The notes under the pieces are model-generated. The model had not been told where the DNA came from. It saw only the letters and a list, made by a program, of their open reading frames with translations, and made no database searches. Positions 27,858 through 36,372 of a DNA stretch of 64,000 nt are shown in pieces. Within the stretch, counting starts at the first letter, position 1. Each line of letters starts with the position of its first letter. This DNA is from Moraxella sp. FZFQ2102 (GTDB taxonomy: Bacteria > Pseudomonadota > Gammaproteobacteria > Pseudomonadales > Moraxellaceae): positions 868,001-932,000 of the forward strand of contig NZ_CP099960.1 in the NCBI RefSeq assembly GCF_024137865.1, written 5' to 3'. Both the position numbers and the translations under genes were made by a program.

Positions 27858-29030
27858 GACGCGCACTTCGCCGCTAATAAGTTTAGGCAGTAAGGTATCG
27901 CGTAGGGTTTCTAGGGTTTGGATTTGCTCTAAATTAAATATTTTTTTCTCAAAAAAAGAATAAATAATCTCAGAATATTTCAACATATTCTCTTGTTTAA
28001 TAACTGGAAATGGGCATTTCTCTATTAAAGATGAACTTATATTAGGTTGAGCACTCCCTGTTGCTGAATTATTTATATAATCTTGACCTTCTTCCCCTTT
28101 TAATTGAAGGTATGCTAAATAATTTGCCCCTTTAAATTTTTCTTTAAGAAGCCCTACTCGTTGATTTAGTAATAATATTTTTTTGTTTTTTGGTACAACT
28201 CCTAGCTTTCCAATTTCAGCACCTGTCATTGCAATTAACACATCGCCACTTGATATTAAAAATTTTTGTGGTATTTGAGCAAAAATACTATCATCAACAT
28301 AATCAGTATTATCTAAATCCACATAATCACCATTAATATTTTTAATTTTTATAACAGAGTTTTTTCCATCTGAAAGAAAATCTTTACTTTTAAAAGCATA
28401 TCCACTTTGTAAATTAACTAAATCACCAATTATTCCTACATTTTCGTTAGCCTCTTCCACAAACCATTGGCGGAATAGGGTTTCTGCCATTTGTTCTAGT
28501 GTGTAGTTTTGGCGGTGCAATAGGTCGATTTTATCGTCTAGTGCAGATAAAACATCGGCAATCGCTTTTTGTTCGGGAAGTGGGGGGAGATTGATTTCAA
28601 TATTGCCAAAATCAGTTTTATTTAGTATAGGTACAGCACTTCCTGAACTTCCAAGAGATTTTAATAAATATTCATTATCTTTAAAATAATAATAGATAAA
28701 ATCTATGATAACTTCATTATTTGGTATAAATGAGTTTATTTGTTGATTTGTAAAACATTCTTTTCCATTTATAACAACTTTTCCCATATCAGAACCAATA
28801 CAGGTAACTAAACAAGAATTTTTAGGGATTATTCTTGTGTTATGTCTATTCATACCAATCTCAGATAACATTCTAATACTGGTATTGGCAAATTTGTTGT
28901 AGTTTGCATAATCCGTTGGGGTAATAAACATATATATATTACCCCATTCATTTGGATTATCTTTCGATGGCGTTTTTCCTGTAATAATTACACCAAGAGT
29001 TGAAAGCCTTCTTTGTACCCACTCACTCAT
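27840..29030 (-). CDS. hsdS: Type I restriction-modification specificity subunit HsdS
   Basis: The 396-residue protein has two target-recognition domains, each followed by a conserved spacer helix: LPPLPEQKAIADVLSALDDKIDLLHRQNYTLEQMAETLFRQWF near residues 150-195, and a second at the C-terminus (LEQIQTLETLRDTLLPKLISGEV). It sets the bipartite recognition sequence of the M2S and R2M2S complexes. Its TRDs (residues 5-145 and 200-350) are AT-rich compared with hsdM, as is usual for swapped TRDs. It overlaps hsdM by four bases. The recognition site cannot be predicted here. Confidence 0.93.
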   Translation of the reverse strand: MSEWVQRRLSTLGVIITGKTPSKDNPNEWGNIYMFITPTDYANYNKFANTSIRMLSEIGMNRHNTRIIPKNSCLVTCIGSDMGKVVINGKECFTNQQINSFIPNNEVIIDFIYYYFKDNEYLLKSLGSSGSAVPILNKTDFGNIEINLPPLPEQKAIADVLSALDDKIDLLHRQNYTLEQMAETLFRQWFVEEANENVGIIGDLVNLQSGYAFKSKDFLSDGKNSVIKIKNINGDYVDLDNTDYVDDSIFAQIPQKFLISSGDVLIAMTGAEIGKLGVVPKNKKILLLNQRVGLLKEKFKGANYLAYLQLKGEEGQDYINNSATGSAQPNISSSLIEKCPFPVIKQENMLKYSEIIYSFFEKKIFNLEQIQTLETLRDTLLPKLISGEVRVNVQAA

Positions 29031-30583
29031 TCCGCCACCTCATTTAAATGAATTTTTGCCAACTGTTCGGCAATTTGGGCATTGAGTCGTATTTCTTCTG
29101 CCAGTTGCCCGTTAAGTTCCTGTTGCAGTTGGGCGAAGCGTTCAACAAAGTTAAATTCGTCTTCGTCTTCAGGTAGCCCCACATAACGCCCTGGAGTCAG
29201 CACATAGTCCAGTTCGGCAATTTTACTGCGCGGCACGCTGGCACAAAAACCTGCGATGTCTTGATATTCGCCGTCTTGATTTCGCCAGTTGTGGTAGGTG
29301 TCGCTGATTTGGGCGATGTCGTCTGCGGTTAGGATTTTGTTTTTGCGGTTAATCAGTTGCCCCAAATTTCGCGCATCAATAAACAGCACTTCTTCGCTAC
29401 GGTCGCGGTATCGGCTACTGTTGGCGCGGTCTTTTCGCATAAACCATAATGCAGCAGGGATTGGGGTATTTAAAAACAGTTTGTCAGGTAAATTTACAAT
29501 ACAATCAATCACATTGGCATCATTCACCAAGGCTTTACGAATGTCGCCCTCGCCCCCTGTTTTGCTGGTGAGTGCGCCTTTTGCCAATACCACGCCAGCT
29601 TGTCCTGTTGGGGAAAGATGGTGCAAGAAGTGTTGTAACCATGCAAAGTTGGCGCTGCCCTCCGGCGGTGTACCATAACGCCAGCGTGCATCGCCTGCCA
29701 GTTTTTCATTCCACCAATCATCATCATTAAAAGGTGGGTTTGCAAGAATAAAATCAGCTTTTAGATCGGAGTGAGCATTGCGCACAAATGAACCTTCGGT
29801 ATTCCAGTACACATGCTCGGCATTGATACCGCGAATGGCAAGGTTCATTTTGCAAAGTCGCCATGTGGTTTGGTTGCTTTCTTGTCCGTAAATGGAAATA
29901 TTGTCAATGCGTCCTTGATGCGCTTCAACAAAGGCTTCCGATTGAACAAACATGCCGCCCGAACCGCAACATGGGTCAAATACTCGTCCTTGGTATGGCT
30001 CAATCATATTGACCAATAGGCTGACAATGGATTTGGGCGTATAGAATTGTCCGCCCTGTTTGCCTTCAGCAAGGGCAAATTCACCCAAGAAGTATTCAAA
30101 CACATGCCCTAAAATATCAGCAGACCGTTCTGCGGTATGCTTAAGATCAATAGTATGAATCTCATCAATCAGTTCGCCTAATTTGGTTGGGTCTAGATTT
30201 TGTCGTGCATAAACTTTGGGTAATACGCCCTTGAGTTGGACATTGTCATGCTCAATATCCTCCATCGCTTGGTCCACCAATACGCCGATATTGCTCTGTT
30301 TGGCGTTGCTCACCAGTTTTTGCCAACGAGCATTTTCAGGAACAAAGAAGATATTGTCGGCTAGATATTCGTCTCGGTCTTCAGGGTCAGCATATTCTTC
30401 TTGTTGTAATTGTTGGTATTTTTCTTCAAAGCTATCAGAAATGTATTTGAGAAAAATTAAACCTAATACAACGTGCTTATATTCAGCCGCATCAATGTTG
30501 TTGCGTAATTTGCAAGCAGATGCCCAAAGCGCTTTTTCTATTGGCTGAGCCTCGGTAGCTTTAGATTTTTTCGCTTTTGCCAT
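29027..30583 (-). CDS. hsdM: Type I DNA N6-adenine methyltransferase HsdM
   Basis: The 518-residue protein has the HsdM N-terminal helical domain (ALWASACKLRNNIDAAEYKHVVLGLIFLKYISD), SAM motif I in GRVFDPCCGSGGMFVQSE and catalytic motif IV in FILANPPFNDDDWW, followed by GVVLAKGALTS. It methylates adenine at the site chosen by HsdS. It is translated just ahead of hsdS with a 4-base overlap. All catalytic motifs are intact, in contrast to the related gene upstream. Confidence 0.96.
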   Translation of the reverse strand: MAKAKKSKATEAQPIEKALWASACKLRNNIDAAEYKHVVLGLIFLKYISDSFEEKYQQLQQEEYADPEDRDEYLADNIFFVPENARWQKLVSNAKQSNIGVLVDQAMEDIEHDNVQLKGVLPKVYARQNLDPTKLGELIDEIHTIDLKHTAERSADILGHVFEYFLGEFALAEGKQGGQFYTPKSIVSLLVNMIEPYQGRVFDPCCGSGGMFVQSEAFVEAHQGRIDNISIYGQESNQTTWRLCKMNLAIRGINAEHVYWNTEGSFVRNAHSDLKADFILANPPFNDDDWWNEKLAGDARWRYGTPPEGSANFAWLQHFLHHLSPTGQAGVVLAKGALTSKTGGEGDIRKALVNDANVIDCIVNLPDKLFLNTPIPAALWFMRKDRANSSRYRDRSEEVLFIDARNLGQLINRKNKILTADDIAQISDTYHNWRNQDGEYQDIAGFCASVPRSKIAELDYVLTPGRYVGLPEDEDEFNFVERFAQLQQELNGQLAEEIRLNAQIAEQLAKIHLNEVAE

Positions 30584-30651
30584 GTTATTTTCCTAATTTA
30601 AATCGTGAAAGATGGAAGCGGCCGCAACCGCTTTGGTTAATTTAAATAAAC

Positions 30652-32406
30652 TTATAGCCAAATATAATTATCCAATTGTTGCATTTGCTGCTGCTTTTGG
30701 GCAATTTCTTGCTTAAACGCTTGCTGTTTGGCTAAATTTTCGGCTGATTTTCTATGACTTTCAGCAGGCAGTATTGCCACAGGAAACTCTTTTAAATCCT
30801 TAATAGAGATACCCGCAATGACCGTACCTGACGCCAATAATTTTAGGCGCGCCTGTCCAAAACCAGAACGCAGCTGCATTAATAAGGCCGAGCTACTCAT
30901 AGGGCTATTTGCTTTGACACGCAGTACCATACTTGCCTGACCGGCAATTACCCTACTCTGATAGCGATCAATCAAGTCCTGTGATACTATCCCAACCTTG
31001 CCTACACTACCTCTAATAATAATGATAATATCATCGTTTTGCAAAATGTAAGCATCAAGCTCTTCGATCACCTCTTTACTAACAGATGAGCTCTTACTGA
31101 CCGTATCAATATAGCCAAAATCTGGTAAATCACCGCCTTGTATCTCAAACACCAGCTCACCACCCCCTTGTTTTAGTTTACCGATAGCGATGGGACGTAA
31201 AATGTCAACCAGTTGGCCAAGTGGCAATGTCTGATGCTGCTCAATCACATCCATAGCCTGCTTGGTTTCTTCATTGACAACATATCTCTCAGGATCTAGT
31301 ACATAGCCCTGTTTGGTAATATCTGCATGACTAACAGTAACCTTATTATCACTATCTTCATCTGATAGGATAATAGAAGTTAGCCGATCAATATCCACCA
31401 AGCCAAGATCTCTACCTTTGCGGTGCAAAAATTTACTATCTTTTAATGTGATAAAGGATACTGTATCATACTGCTGACTCATATCAAACACCATCAACAC
31501 GCTGTTGATAGATGCGTTTTTTATCATGCCAGAAGGTAAAGATATTACTGCTTTTAGATGTTTTTGCTCTAACAACCATTGACGCATCACCAATTCACTC
31601 GCAACAGACGATGTCATAGCACCGGTTGGTGTTACCATCATCAACAGACCTGTCACCTGCTGCATTGCGTGCTGGATTAGATAGTTTTCGTAACTATTGG
31701 TATGGACTGCAAAGCGGGAATCAAGCTTTAGTTCCTTGTCGACACCATGACAACCCAAAGGATCAGCGATAAAACCAGCATCAAACTGTTGCAACTTACC
31801 ATTTTCAATAAATGCTGGATTTAATAAAGCATTACCATGATGATAATACACGCCACCAAGAATTAAATCAAATAAATGCGGCACTACGCTACTCTTCAAA
31901 CTTTCTGCATACACCGATCTAGTACGTCCAAGCATTAAAGTGTTGCTAAATCTTTCTTCAAATGGAATGTACAAAGTATCCGCACCGCGCTTGCTGAGTA
32001 GTGAGTGCAAAAGCTCATAAAGATCATCCTGCAATACAAACCCTGGGCTGTCTTCAGAACCACCGACTGTTGGCAGCAAAGCACGTACCCACTCTTGCTT
32101 ATTGTCTTTATTCAGCAAGCCTTTAACCTGAGCGTCACTCAGGTAATTAATGAAACGCTCTAATGCGCTGATGTCTTGAATCCGACTTAGTGAATTATTG
32201 CGATAACCGACAAAAGCTTGAGGATGTTCCTGCTCTGCCATTTCAATGGCCTGTTTCAGATCTTGCTGTACCAAATCTGGGTAAGTAACCACTAAAGCAG
32301 TTGCCTTTAATGCAATTTCCTTAATATCGTTTCGAGACATGCTATCTTTTAGAGCATCGGAGAATTGATGAATTTCTTTCTTGTTTAGAGCAATATGTTT
32401 ATTCAT
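30652..32406 (-). CDS. Degenerate methylase / specificity-like fusion at head of R-M operon
   Basis: The 584-residue protein resembles an N6-DNA methylase in its middle (MMVTPTGAMTSSVASELVMRQWLLEQKHLKAVISLPSGMI, the region after motif IV) and an HsdS-like target-recognition domain at its end (LGQLVDILRPIAIGK to SIKDLKEFPVAILP, then a coiled helix). The place of motif IV reads FIADPLGCHG instead of NPPF, and no DPxxGxG motif I is visible. It is therefore probably not an active methylase. It lies 68 bases before hsdM in the same direction. Possible roles are a second specificity-like scaffold, a regulator or an independent defence protein. Confidence 0.65.
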   Translation of the reverse strand: MNKHIALNKKEIHQFSDALKDSMSRNDIKEIALKATALVVTYPDLVQQDLKQAIEMAEQEHPQAFVGYRNNSLSRIQDISALERFINYLSDAQVKGLLNKDNKQEWVRALLPTVGGSEDSPGFVLQDDLYELLHSLLSKRGADTLYIPFEERFSNTLMLGRTRSVYAESLKSSVVPHLFDLILGGVYYHHGNALLNPAFIENGKLQQFDAGFIADPLGCHGVDKELKLDSRFAVHTNSYENYLIQHAMQQVTGLLMMVTPTGAMTSSVASELVMRQWLLEQKHLKAVISLPSGMIKNASINSVLMVFDMSQQYDTVSFITLKDSKFLHRKGRDLGLVDIDRLTSIILSDEDSDNKVTVSHADITKQGYVLDPERYVVNEETKQAMDVIEQHQTLPLGQLVDILRPIAIGKLKQGGGELVFEIQGGDLPDFGYIDTVSKSSSVSKEVIEELDAYILQNDDIIIIIRGSVGKVGIVSQDLIDRYQSRVIAGQASMVLRVKANSPMSSSALLMQLRSGFGQARLKLLASGTVIAGISIKDLKEFPVAILPAESHRKSAENLAKQQAFKQEIAQKQQQMQQLDNYIWL

Positions 32407-32944
32407 ATAGTACCTCGTTTTGGATCGTGTTGTTCAACTTGGTGTTACCCAAATTGCAAATATCAAGTCATTCAACTCTCATATCATTGACACAATTATT
32501 GAATATCTCTGGCTATGTGTATAATAATATCTTATGTTTTATTATATGTCAACATTTTTTATAAAAGTACTATCCACATTTTTATAAAAAATTGCTTATT
32601 CTTTTGACTTTTGGTTGTTATTGCTGAAAAAAAATCCACCTTACAACCTTACAGTTAATCGCTTCGTATATTAAAATAGGCTCAGAATAAATTTGTGGGT
32701 CGGATTAGAGTAAGACAAAATAACACCTTTAGACAGCTCCTATCTTGAGAAATCCTACTTCAACAAACTAATTGTCATAATTGAACAGCAAATAAATAAG
32801 ATGGGCATTCTGTTTGTGCATTAAATGACCCAGCCAACACTACCTTTTCGCAAATCATAATCGCATCACAGCCTAAAACAACCCACCCTTGACCCCATCC
32901 ACCTTTTCATATATGATAACCGAAACCTTTTTCAAGACACCGCC
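32407..32944. other. Divergent intergenic region between R-M operon and umuD
   Basis: These 538 bases hold no credible gene. They must contain promoters for the minus-strand hsd operon and the plus-strand umuD gene. TTGACA occurs at 32487-32492 but without a well-spaced -10 box; TATAAT lies at 32520-32525. The SOS-like site next to umuD is listed separately. Confidence 0.55.
32918..32936 (+). promoter_or_regulatory. Putative SOS-type operator before umuD
   Basis: AACCGAAACCTTTTTCAAG ends eight bases before the umuD start. It shares the TTTTTCAAG half with a site before umuC and resembles the UmuDAb-type operators known in Acinetobacter (TTGAAAA...TTTTTCAA). Confidence 0.35.
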
Positions 32945-33595
32945 ATGACCCAATCAGATGACACCAAACCCGAATCTCGTCCCAAATCTACTCATGGCGG
33001 TCGCCGTGCAGGCAGTGGTCGTAAGCCATCGCCATTTGGTAGTCCTGTGGCAAAGAAGATTCCTAGAAACTTATTACCGATGGTAGAGTCTTTAATTCAA
33101 AAGAATAAAGCAGGGAAATTGGGTGTGGTATTGACTACAGGCTCTGTACCATTAGATGCACTAGTCGTACATCCTAATCCAACTAAGCTTGACTTACCCA
33201 TCGCCACAGAGAAAATCCCTGCAGGCTTTGCTTCTCCTGCTGAGGGTTATATCGAAGATTATTTGGATTTTAATGAGTATTTGGTACGCAATCCTTCGTC
33301 CACCATCATTGCTCGCTGTGGTGGCTATTCGATGCTAGATGCTGGGATTGATAAAGATGATTTATTGGTCATTGATCGTGCCATCACCCCAAGCCATCGA
33401 GATATTGTCATGGCGGATTTGGGTTCTCAATACACCATCAAGCGATTGCATATCTTAGATGATGGATGTGTCGAACTACATTCTGAAAACAGTCGTGGTG
33501 ATGAGCGTTATCCTAACTACACCTTTAGCGATGGCGATGAACTTGCCATTGTCGGTGTGGTGATGCATGTGATTAAGGATGTGCGTAAGCGATAA
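32945..33595 (+). CDS. umuD: UmuD-like S24 self-cleaving protein with long N-terminus
   Basis: The 216-residue protein ends in an S24/LexA peptidase domain. The cleavage region is IPAGFASPAEGYIEDY, the nucleophile Ser lies in CGGYSMLDAGI and the general-base Lys in QYTIKRLHIL. UmuD of E. coli is about 139 residues. This one has about 75 extra residues at the front, Lys/Arg/Gly-rich (HGGRRAGSGRKPSPFG). That recalls the longer regulatory UmuDAb of Acinetobacter, although no HTH is evident. It is followed by umuC, so together they should give a pol V-type mutagenic polymerase after RecA-driven cleavage. Confidence 0.85.
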   Translation: MTQSDDTKPESRPKSTHGGRRAGSGRKPSPFGSPVAKKIPRNLLPMVESLIQKNKAGKLGVVLTTGSVPLDALVVHPNPTKLDLPIATEKIPAGFASPAEGYIEDYLDFNEYLVRNPSSTIIARCGGYSMLDAGIDKDDLLVIDRAITPSHRDIVMADLGSQYTIKRLHILDDGCVELHSENSRGDERYPNYTFSDGDELAIVGVVMHVIKDVRKR

Positions 33596-33674
33596 GCCAT
33601 CAATAACAATCTATCAATATTGAAAAGAGTTACCAATTTCAAATTGCAATCTGATAAACTTTACAGTATCATAT

Positions 33675-33691
33675 CGGTAACTTTTTTCAAG
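33675..33691 (+). promoter_or_regulatory. Putative SOS-type operator before umuC
   Basis: CGGTAACTTTTTTCAAG lies about 11 bases before umuC. GGTAAC (33676-33681) forms an inverted repeat with AAAAGAGTTACC upstream (33623-33634). The TTTTTCAAG half matches the site before umuD, suggesting a common regulator and separate transcription of umuC. Confidence 0.35.
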
Positions 33692-33702
33692 ATGATGATT
33701 TG

Positions 33703-34974
33703 ATGTACGCACTGATTGATGGCAATAGCTTTTATTGCTCTTGTGAGCGAATTTTTAACCCTAAGCTTAAAAACAAAGCTGTGGTTGTTCTATCAAATAA
33801 TGATGGCTGTGTGGTGGCTCGCACGGCTGAAGCCAAAGCACTTGGCATTAAAATGGGTGTGCCGTATTTTCAGATCAAAGAGCTGGTTCATCGCGGTAAA
33901 GTCATCGCCTTTTCAAGTAATTATGAGCTATACGGTGATATCTCTGCTCGAATGATGAATACCATTGCAAGCCTTGTACCTGCTGTTGAAATTTATTCAA
34001 TTGATGAATGCTTTGCGGATTTAACAGGGATTACACAGCATCAATTATCTGATTTAGGCAAATCCATCAAAGATAGAGTCTGGCAATGGGTAGGTATCCC
34101 TACTTGTGTCGGTATTGCACCAACTAAGACACTGGCTAAATTCTGCAATCACCTTGCCAAAAGCTACCCACAGCACTTTGGTGGTGTGGTGGTTTGGGAT
34201 GATTGGCCAAAAGACATTCAACACAGAGCCTTAGCAAGTCAAGCGGTGGATGAAATATGGGGCATTGGCAGTCAAACAGCACTACAGCTTAAGCAGCTAG
34301 GCATCACCACCGCCAAAGACTTCGTCGATGCTGACAGACATCTTATCAAGCATCATTTTAGCGTCACCACCCAAAGAACATGGCAAGAGATGAATGGCAA
34401 ACCCTGTGCAGGACTTGAAATTGAAGAGCCAAAGAAACACATCATTAGAAGCAGAAGCTTTGCTAAGGCAATTAGTGAGATTGAGCCACTGCAATCAGCC
34501 ATCGCTTATCATATCGCTAGTGGTGCCCAAAAGCTCAGAGAACAAAACACTCTAGCTCATACACTGACCGTTATTATCCGAACCAATCCATTTGGTAATC
34601 ATCAGCAGTACTATGGTAAAAAGACCATTGCTCTTACCAAAGGCAGTAACGATACTCGAGTGTTAAACCAACACGCCCAAAAACTGCTTAAAATCCTATA
34701 TAAACAAGGCTATCACTACAAAAAGTGTGGCATTGAATTGGGTGGGATTGAATCCATCCATCGTGTGCAGTATGATTTATTTGCACAACAAGATGAATTT
34801 GAGCATTTAGAAAATCAACATCTGATGCAAACACTGGATGCCATCAATAAGCAATTTGGCAAAGGCAAGCTGATTTTAGGCTCGCAAAAGCTGTCTGATG
34901 ACTGGCAGATGAATCGGGGCTTTATGAGTCAAAGGTTTACCACGCGTTGGGATGAGTTGCTGCCAATTCATTAA
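33703..34974 (+). CDS. umuC: Pol V-type Y-family DNA polymerase subunit UmuC
   Basis: The 423-residue Y-family polymerase begins [18 protein letters not shown], with the catalytic Asp in LIDGNSFY and the acidic pair in [35 protein letters not shown] and the HhH region [20 protein letters not shown] follow, then a little-finger domain. It performs error-prone lesion bypass with cleaved UmuD. A TTG just before could serve as an alternative start (33700). It lies 107 bases after umuD and has its own operator-like site. Length and motifs look intact. Confidence 0.93.
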   Translation: MYALIDGNSFYCSCERIFNPKLKNKAVVVLSNNDGCVVARTAEAKALGIKMGVPYFQIKELVHRGKVIAFSSNYELYGDISARMMNTIASLVPAVEIYSIDECFADLTGITQHQLSDLGKSIKDRVWQWVGIPTCVGIAPTKTLAKFCNHLAKSYPQHFGGVVVWDDWPKDIQHRALASQAVDEIWGIGSQTALQLKQLGITTAKDFVDADRHLIKHHFSVTTQRTWQEMNGKPCAGLEIEEPKKHIIRSRSFAKAISEIEPLQSAIAYHIASGAQKLREQNTLAHTLTVIIRTNPFGNHQQYYGKKTIALTKGSNDTRVLNQHAQKLLKILYKQGYHYKKCGIELGGIESIHRVQYDLFAQQDEFEHLENQHLMQTLDAINKQFGKGKLILGSQKLSDDWQMNRGFMSQRFTTRWDELLPIH

Positions 34975-34996
34975 GTGCTTTAAAATGGAGAATAAT

Positions 34997-35264
34997 ATGC
35001 CCAACAACAGCATGAGACCAATTCATGTGGGTGAGATACTGCGTGAAGAATTTTTAAAACCTTTGGGGTTGTCAGTAGCGACTTTGGCTGAGTTTTTTGG
35101 GCATTGTGCCTGATCATGTTCATGATATTATCAGTGGACGGTGTGGTATTAGTGCAGACACTGTCGTGCGTTTGGCACAGTATTTTGGCAACAGCCCTAT
35201 TTTTTGGCTGGACTTACAAAATACCTATGAGCAACAACTTACCAAAACAGCCCATTTCAAATAA
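34997..35264 (+). pseudogene. Frameshifted HigA-type antitoxin gene
   Basis: From ATG 34997 the frame gives MRPIHVGEILREEFLKPLGLS, then VATLAEFFGHCA and a stop. Dropping one T from the T6 run at about 35092-35097 yields LAEFLGIVPDHVHDIISGRCG and then ISADTVVRLAQYFGNSPIFW, the expected HigA/VapI continuation, ending at 35264. The gene is therefore a broken, or slippage-dependent, antitoxin of about 88 residues. No HigB toxin lies beside it. AATGGAGAATAAT supplies the ribosome site. Confidence 0.8.
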
Positions 35265-35301
35265 CCTTAGAACCATCACAGCATAAAAAAAGGAAACTCA
35301 T

Positions 35302-35514
35302 ATGGAACAAGCAAGCACCCAAAAGCTGACACTTCAAGACTATGCACCTAAGCACTACATCAAAATATCAGAGTTAGAAGAGAACTTTGATTACTGGATG
35401 GAAGTTGTTCAAAAAGATGTGATTGCTATCATAAAAGATGGAGAGCCTAAATTTTGTATGGTGCCTGAATTTATTTATGCACAAATAACAGCTTATACAT
35501 CTTTGAATGATTAA
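35302..35514 (+). CDS. Phd/YefM-like antitoxin-type small protein
   Basis: The 70-residue protein MEQASTQKLTLQDY... has the short pattern of Phd/YefM antitoxins: YIKISELEENFDYWMEVVQKDVIAIIKDGEPKFCMVP, meaning a small beta-alpha DNA-binding fold with an AIIKDGEPKFVMVP-like strand. AAAAAAAGGAAACTCAT is a good ribosome site. The following gene (35547) does not look like a Doc or RelE toxin, so the pairing is uncertain. Confidence 0.6.
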   Translation: MEQASTQKLTLQDYAPKHYIKISELEENFDYWMEVVQKDVIAIIKDGEPKFCMVPEFIYAQITAYTSLND

Positions 35515-35546
35515 TAATCAACGATAATTGTCATAAGCCAAAACCC

Positions 35547-36068
35547 ATGAAAGATCGACCAACGCGTATCTTTGATGCCTTTTGTGAAGGGATATTGGAT
35601 ACTGCTGTGTTTTATAGCAGTGATGATGCGTATTTGTATCGATTGGATGAATATAGACAAGTCTTTGAAAGACTGGCTAAAGATACTGACATCCAGGTGA
35701 TTTATTATGACTTTACTGATGTACAAGCATCCATTTATCAGCATTTTATGTCACATATGATTGCAGCTGTTTGCCCCAATCAAGCAGATAGCTGTTATTC
35801 TTTAAGAGTTGTATTTGAGCAAATTATTTCAGGTAATCAGCGATATTTGTTAATACTGGATAATATTGAGTGCTTATATCAACCATTCTATCTCCAATCA
35901 TCTGAAATCAAAGACTTCATTGGCTCATTACGCACCTGCCTAGATGTCTATCGAATGAATATTCGCACGGCTATGCTTTGCCGAGATACAGCAAATTTAA
36001 GAAAGCTGTACCATGATTACCATGAGCCATTTTATCGTTTTGGGTATTTGCAGGATGTGGGGAGGTAG
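35547..36068 (+). CDS. Hypothetical 173-residue protein, partner of the Phd-like gene
   Basis: I do not recognise a family. It is acidic and Tyr-rich. FEQIISGNQRYLLILDNIECLYQ looks like an ATPase Walker B strand (four hydrophobics, then D), but no Walker A is present, so it may be a remnant of a larger NTPase or simply unrelated. DTDIQVIYYDFTDV near residue 50 fits an AAA-type strand as well. It starts 32 bases after the Phd-like gene, in the same direction. Confidence 0.5.
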   Translation: MKDRPTRIFDAFCEGILDTAVFYSSDDAYLYRLDEYRQVFERLAKDTDIQVIYYDFTDVQASIYQHFMSHMIAAVCPNQADSCYSLRVVFEQIISGNQRYLLILDNIECLYQPFYLQSSEIKDFIGSLRTCLDVYRMNIRTAMLCRDTANLRKLYHDYHEPFYRFGYLQDVGR

Positions 36069-36372
36069 CTGTCGTTTTTTTAACAGTGTTGGGCAGAGAT
36101 TAAATCTGTGTAGTCTTATTTAACTGCAGCAGTAAAGAATATAACTTGCCACATTCACTTTGCCGATAGATATTATCATAGCAATGCACTGATACGATTC
36201 CGACCAGCCTTAGATTTGCCACAACCTGCACCTGCCGCTAATGTTATTAAGGCGTGCGAGATTGGTTCATAGTCACAAAAATACAATTATCTCTCTAATG
36301 TATCTGATAGTAAAATTAATGTATAATACCTAATTTAATCTATTTTTTATCAATTTCCGGTGAGTGTGTTCA
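36069..36372 (+). other. Spacer upstream of the Zorya operon
   Basis: About 300 bases without a supported gene. The AT-rich stretch 36285-36350 (with TATAAT at 36322-36327) is the likely promoter region of zorA. GGTGAG at 36359-36364 is the ribosome site for the zorA ATG at 36373. Confidence 0.45.

Noticed and set aside
36100..36260. Walker-A-like GAGCGKS on the minus strand
   Set aside because: It lies in a very short open frame ended by stops on both sides, with no further ATPase motifs; at most a tiny relic.
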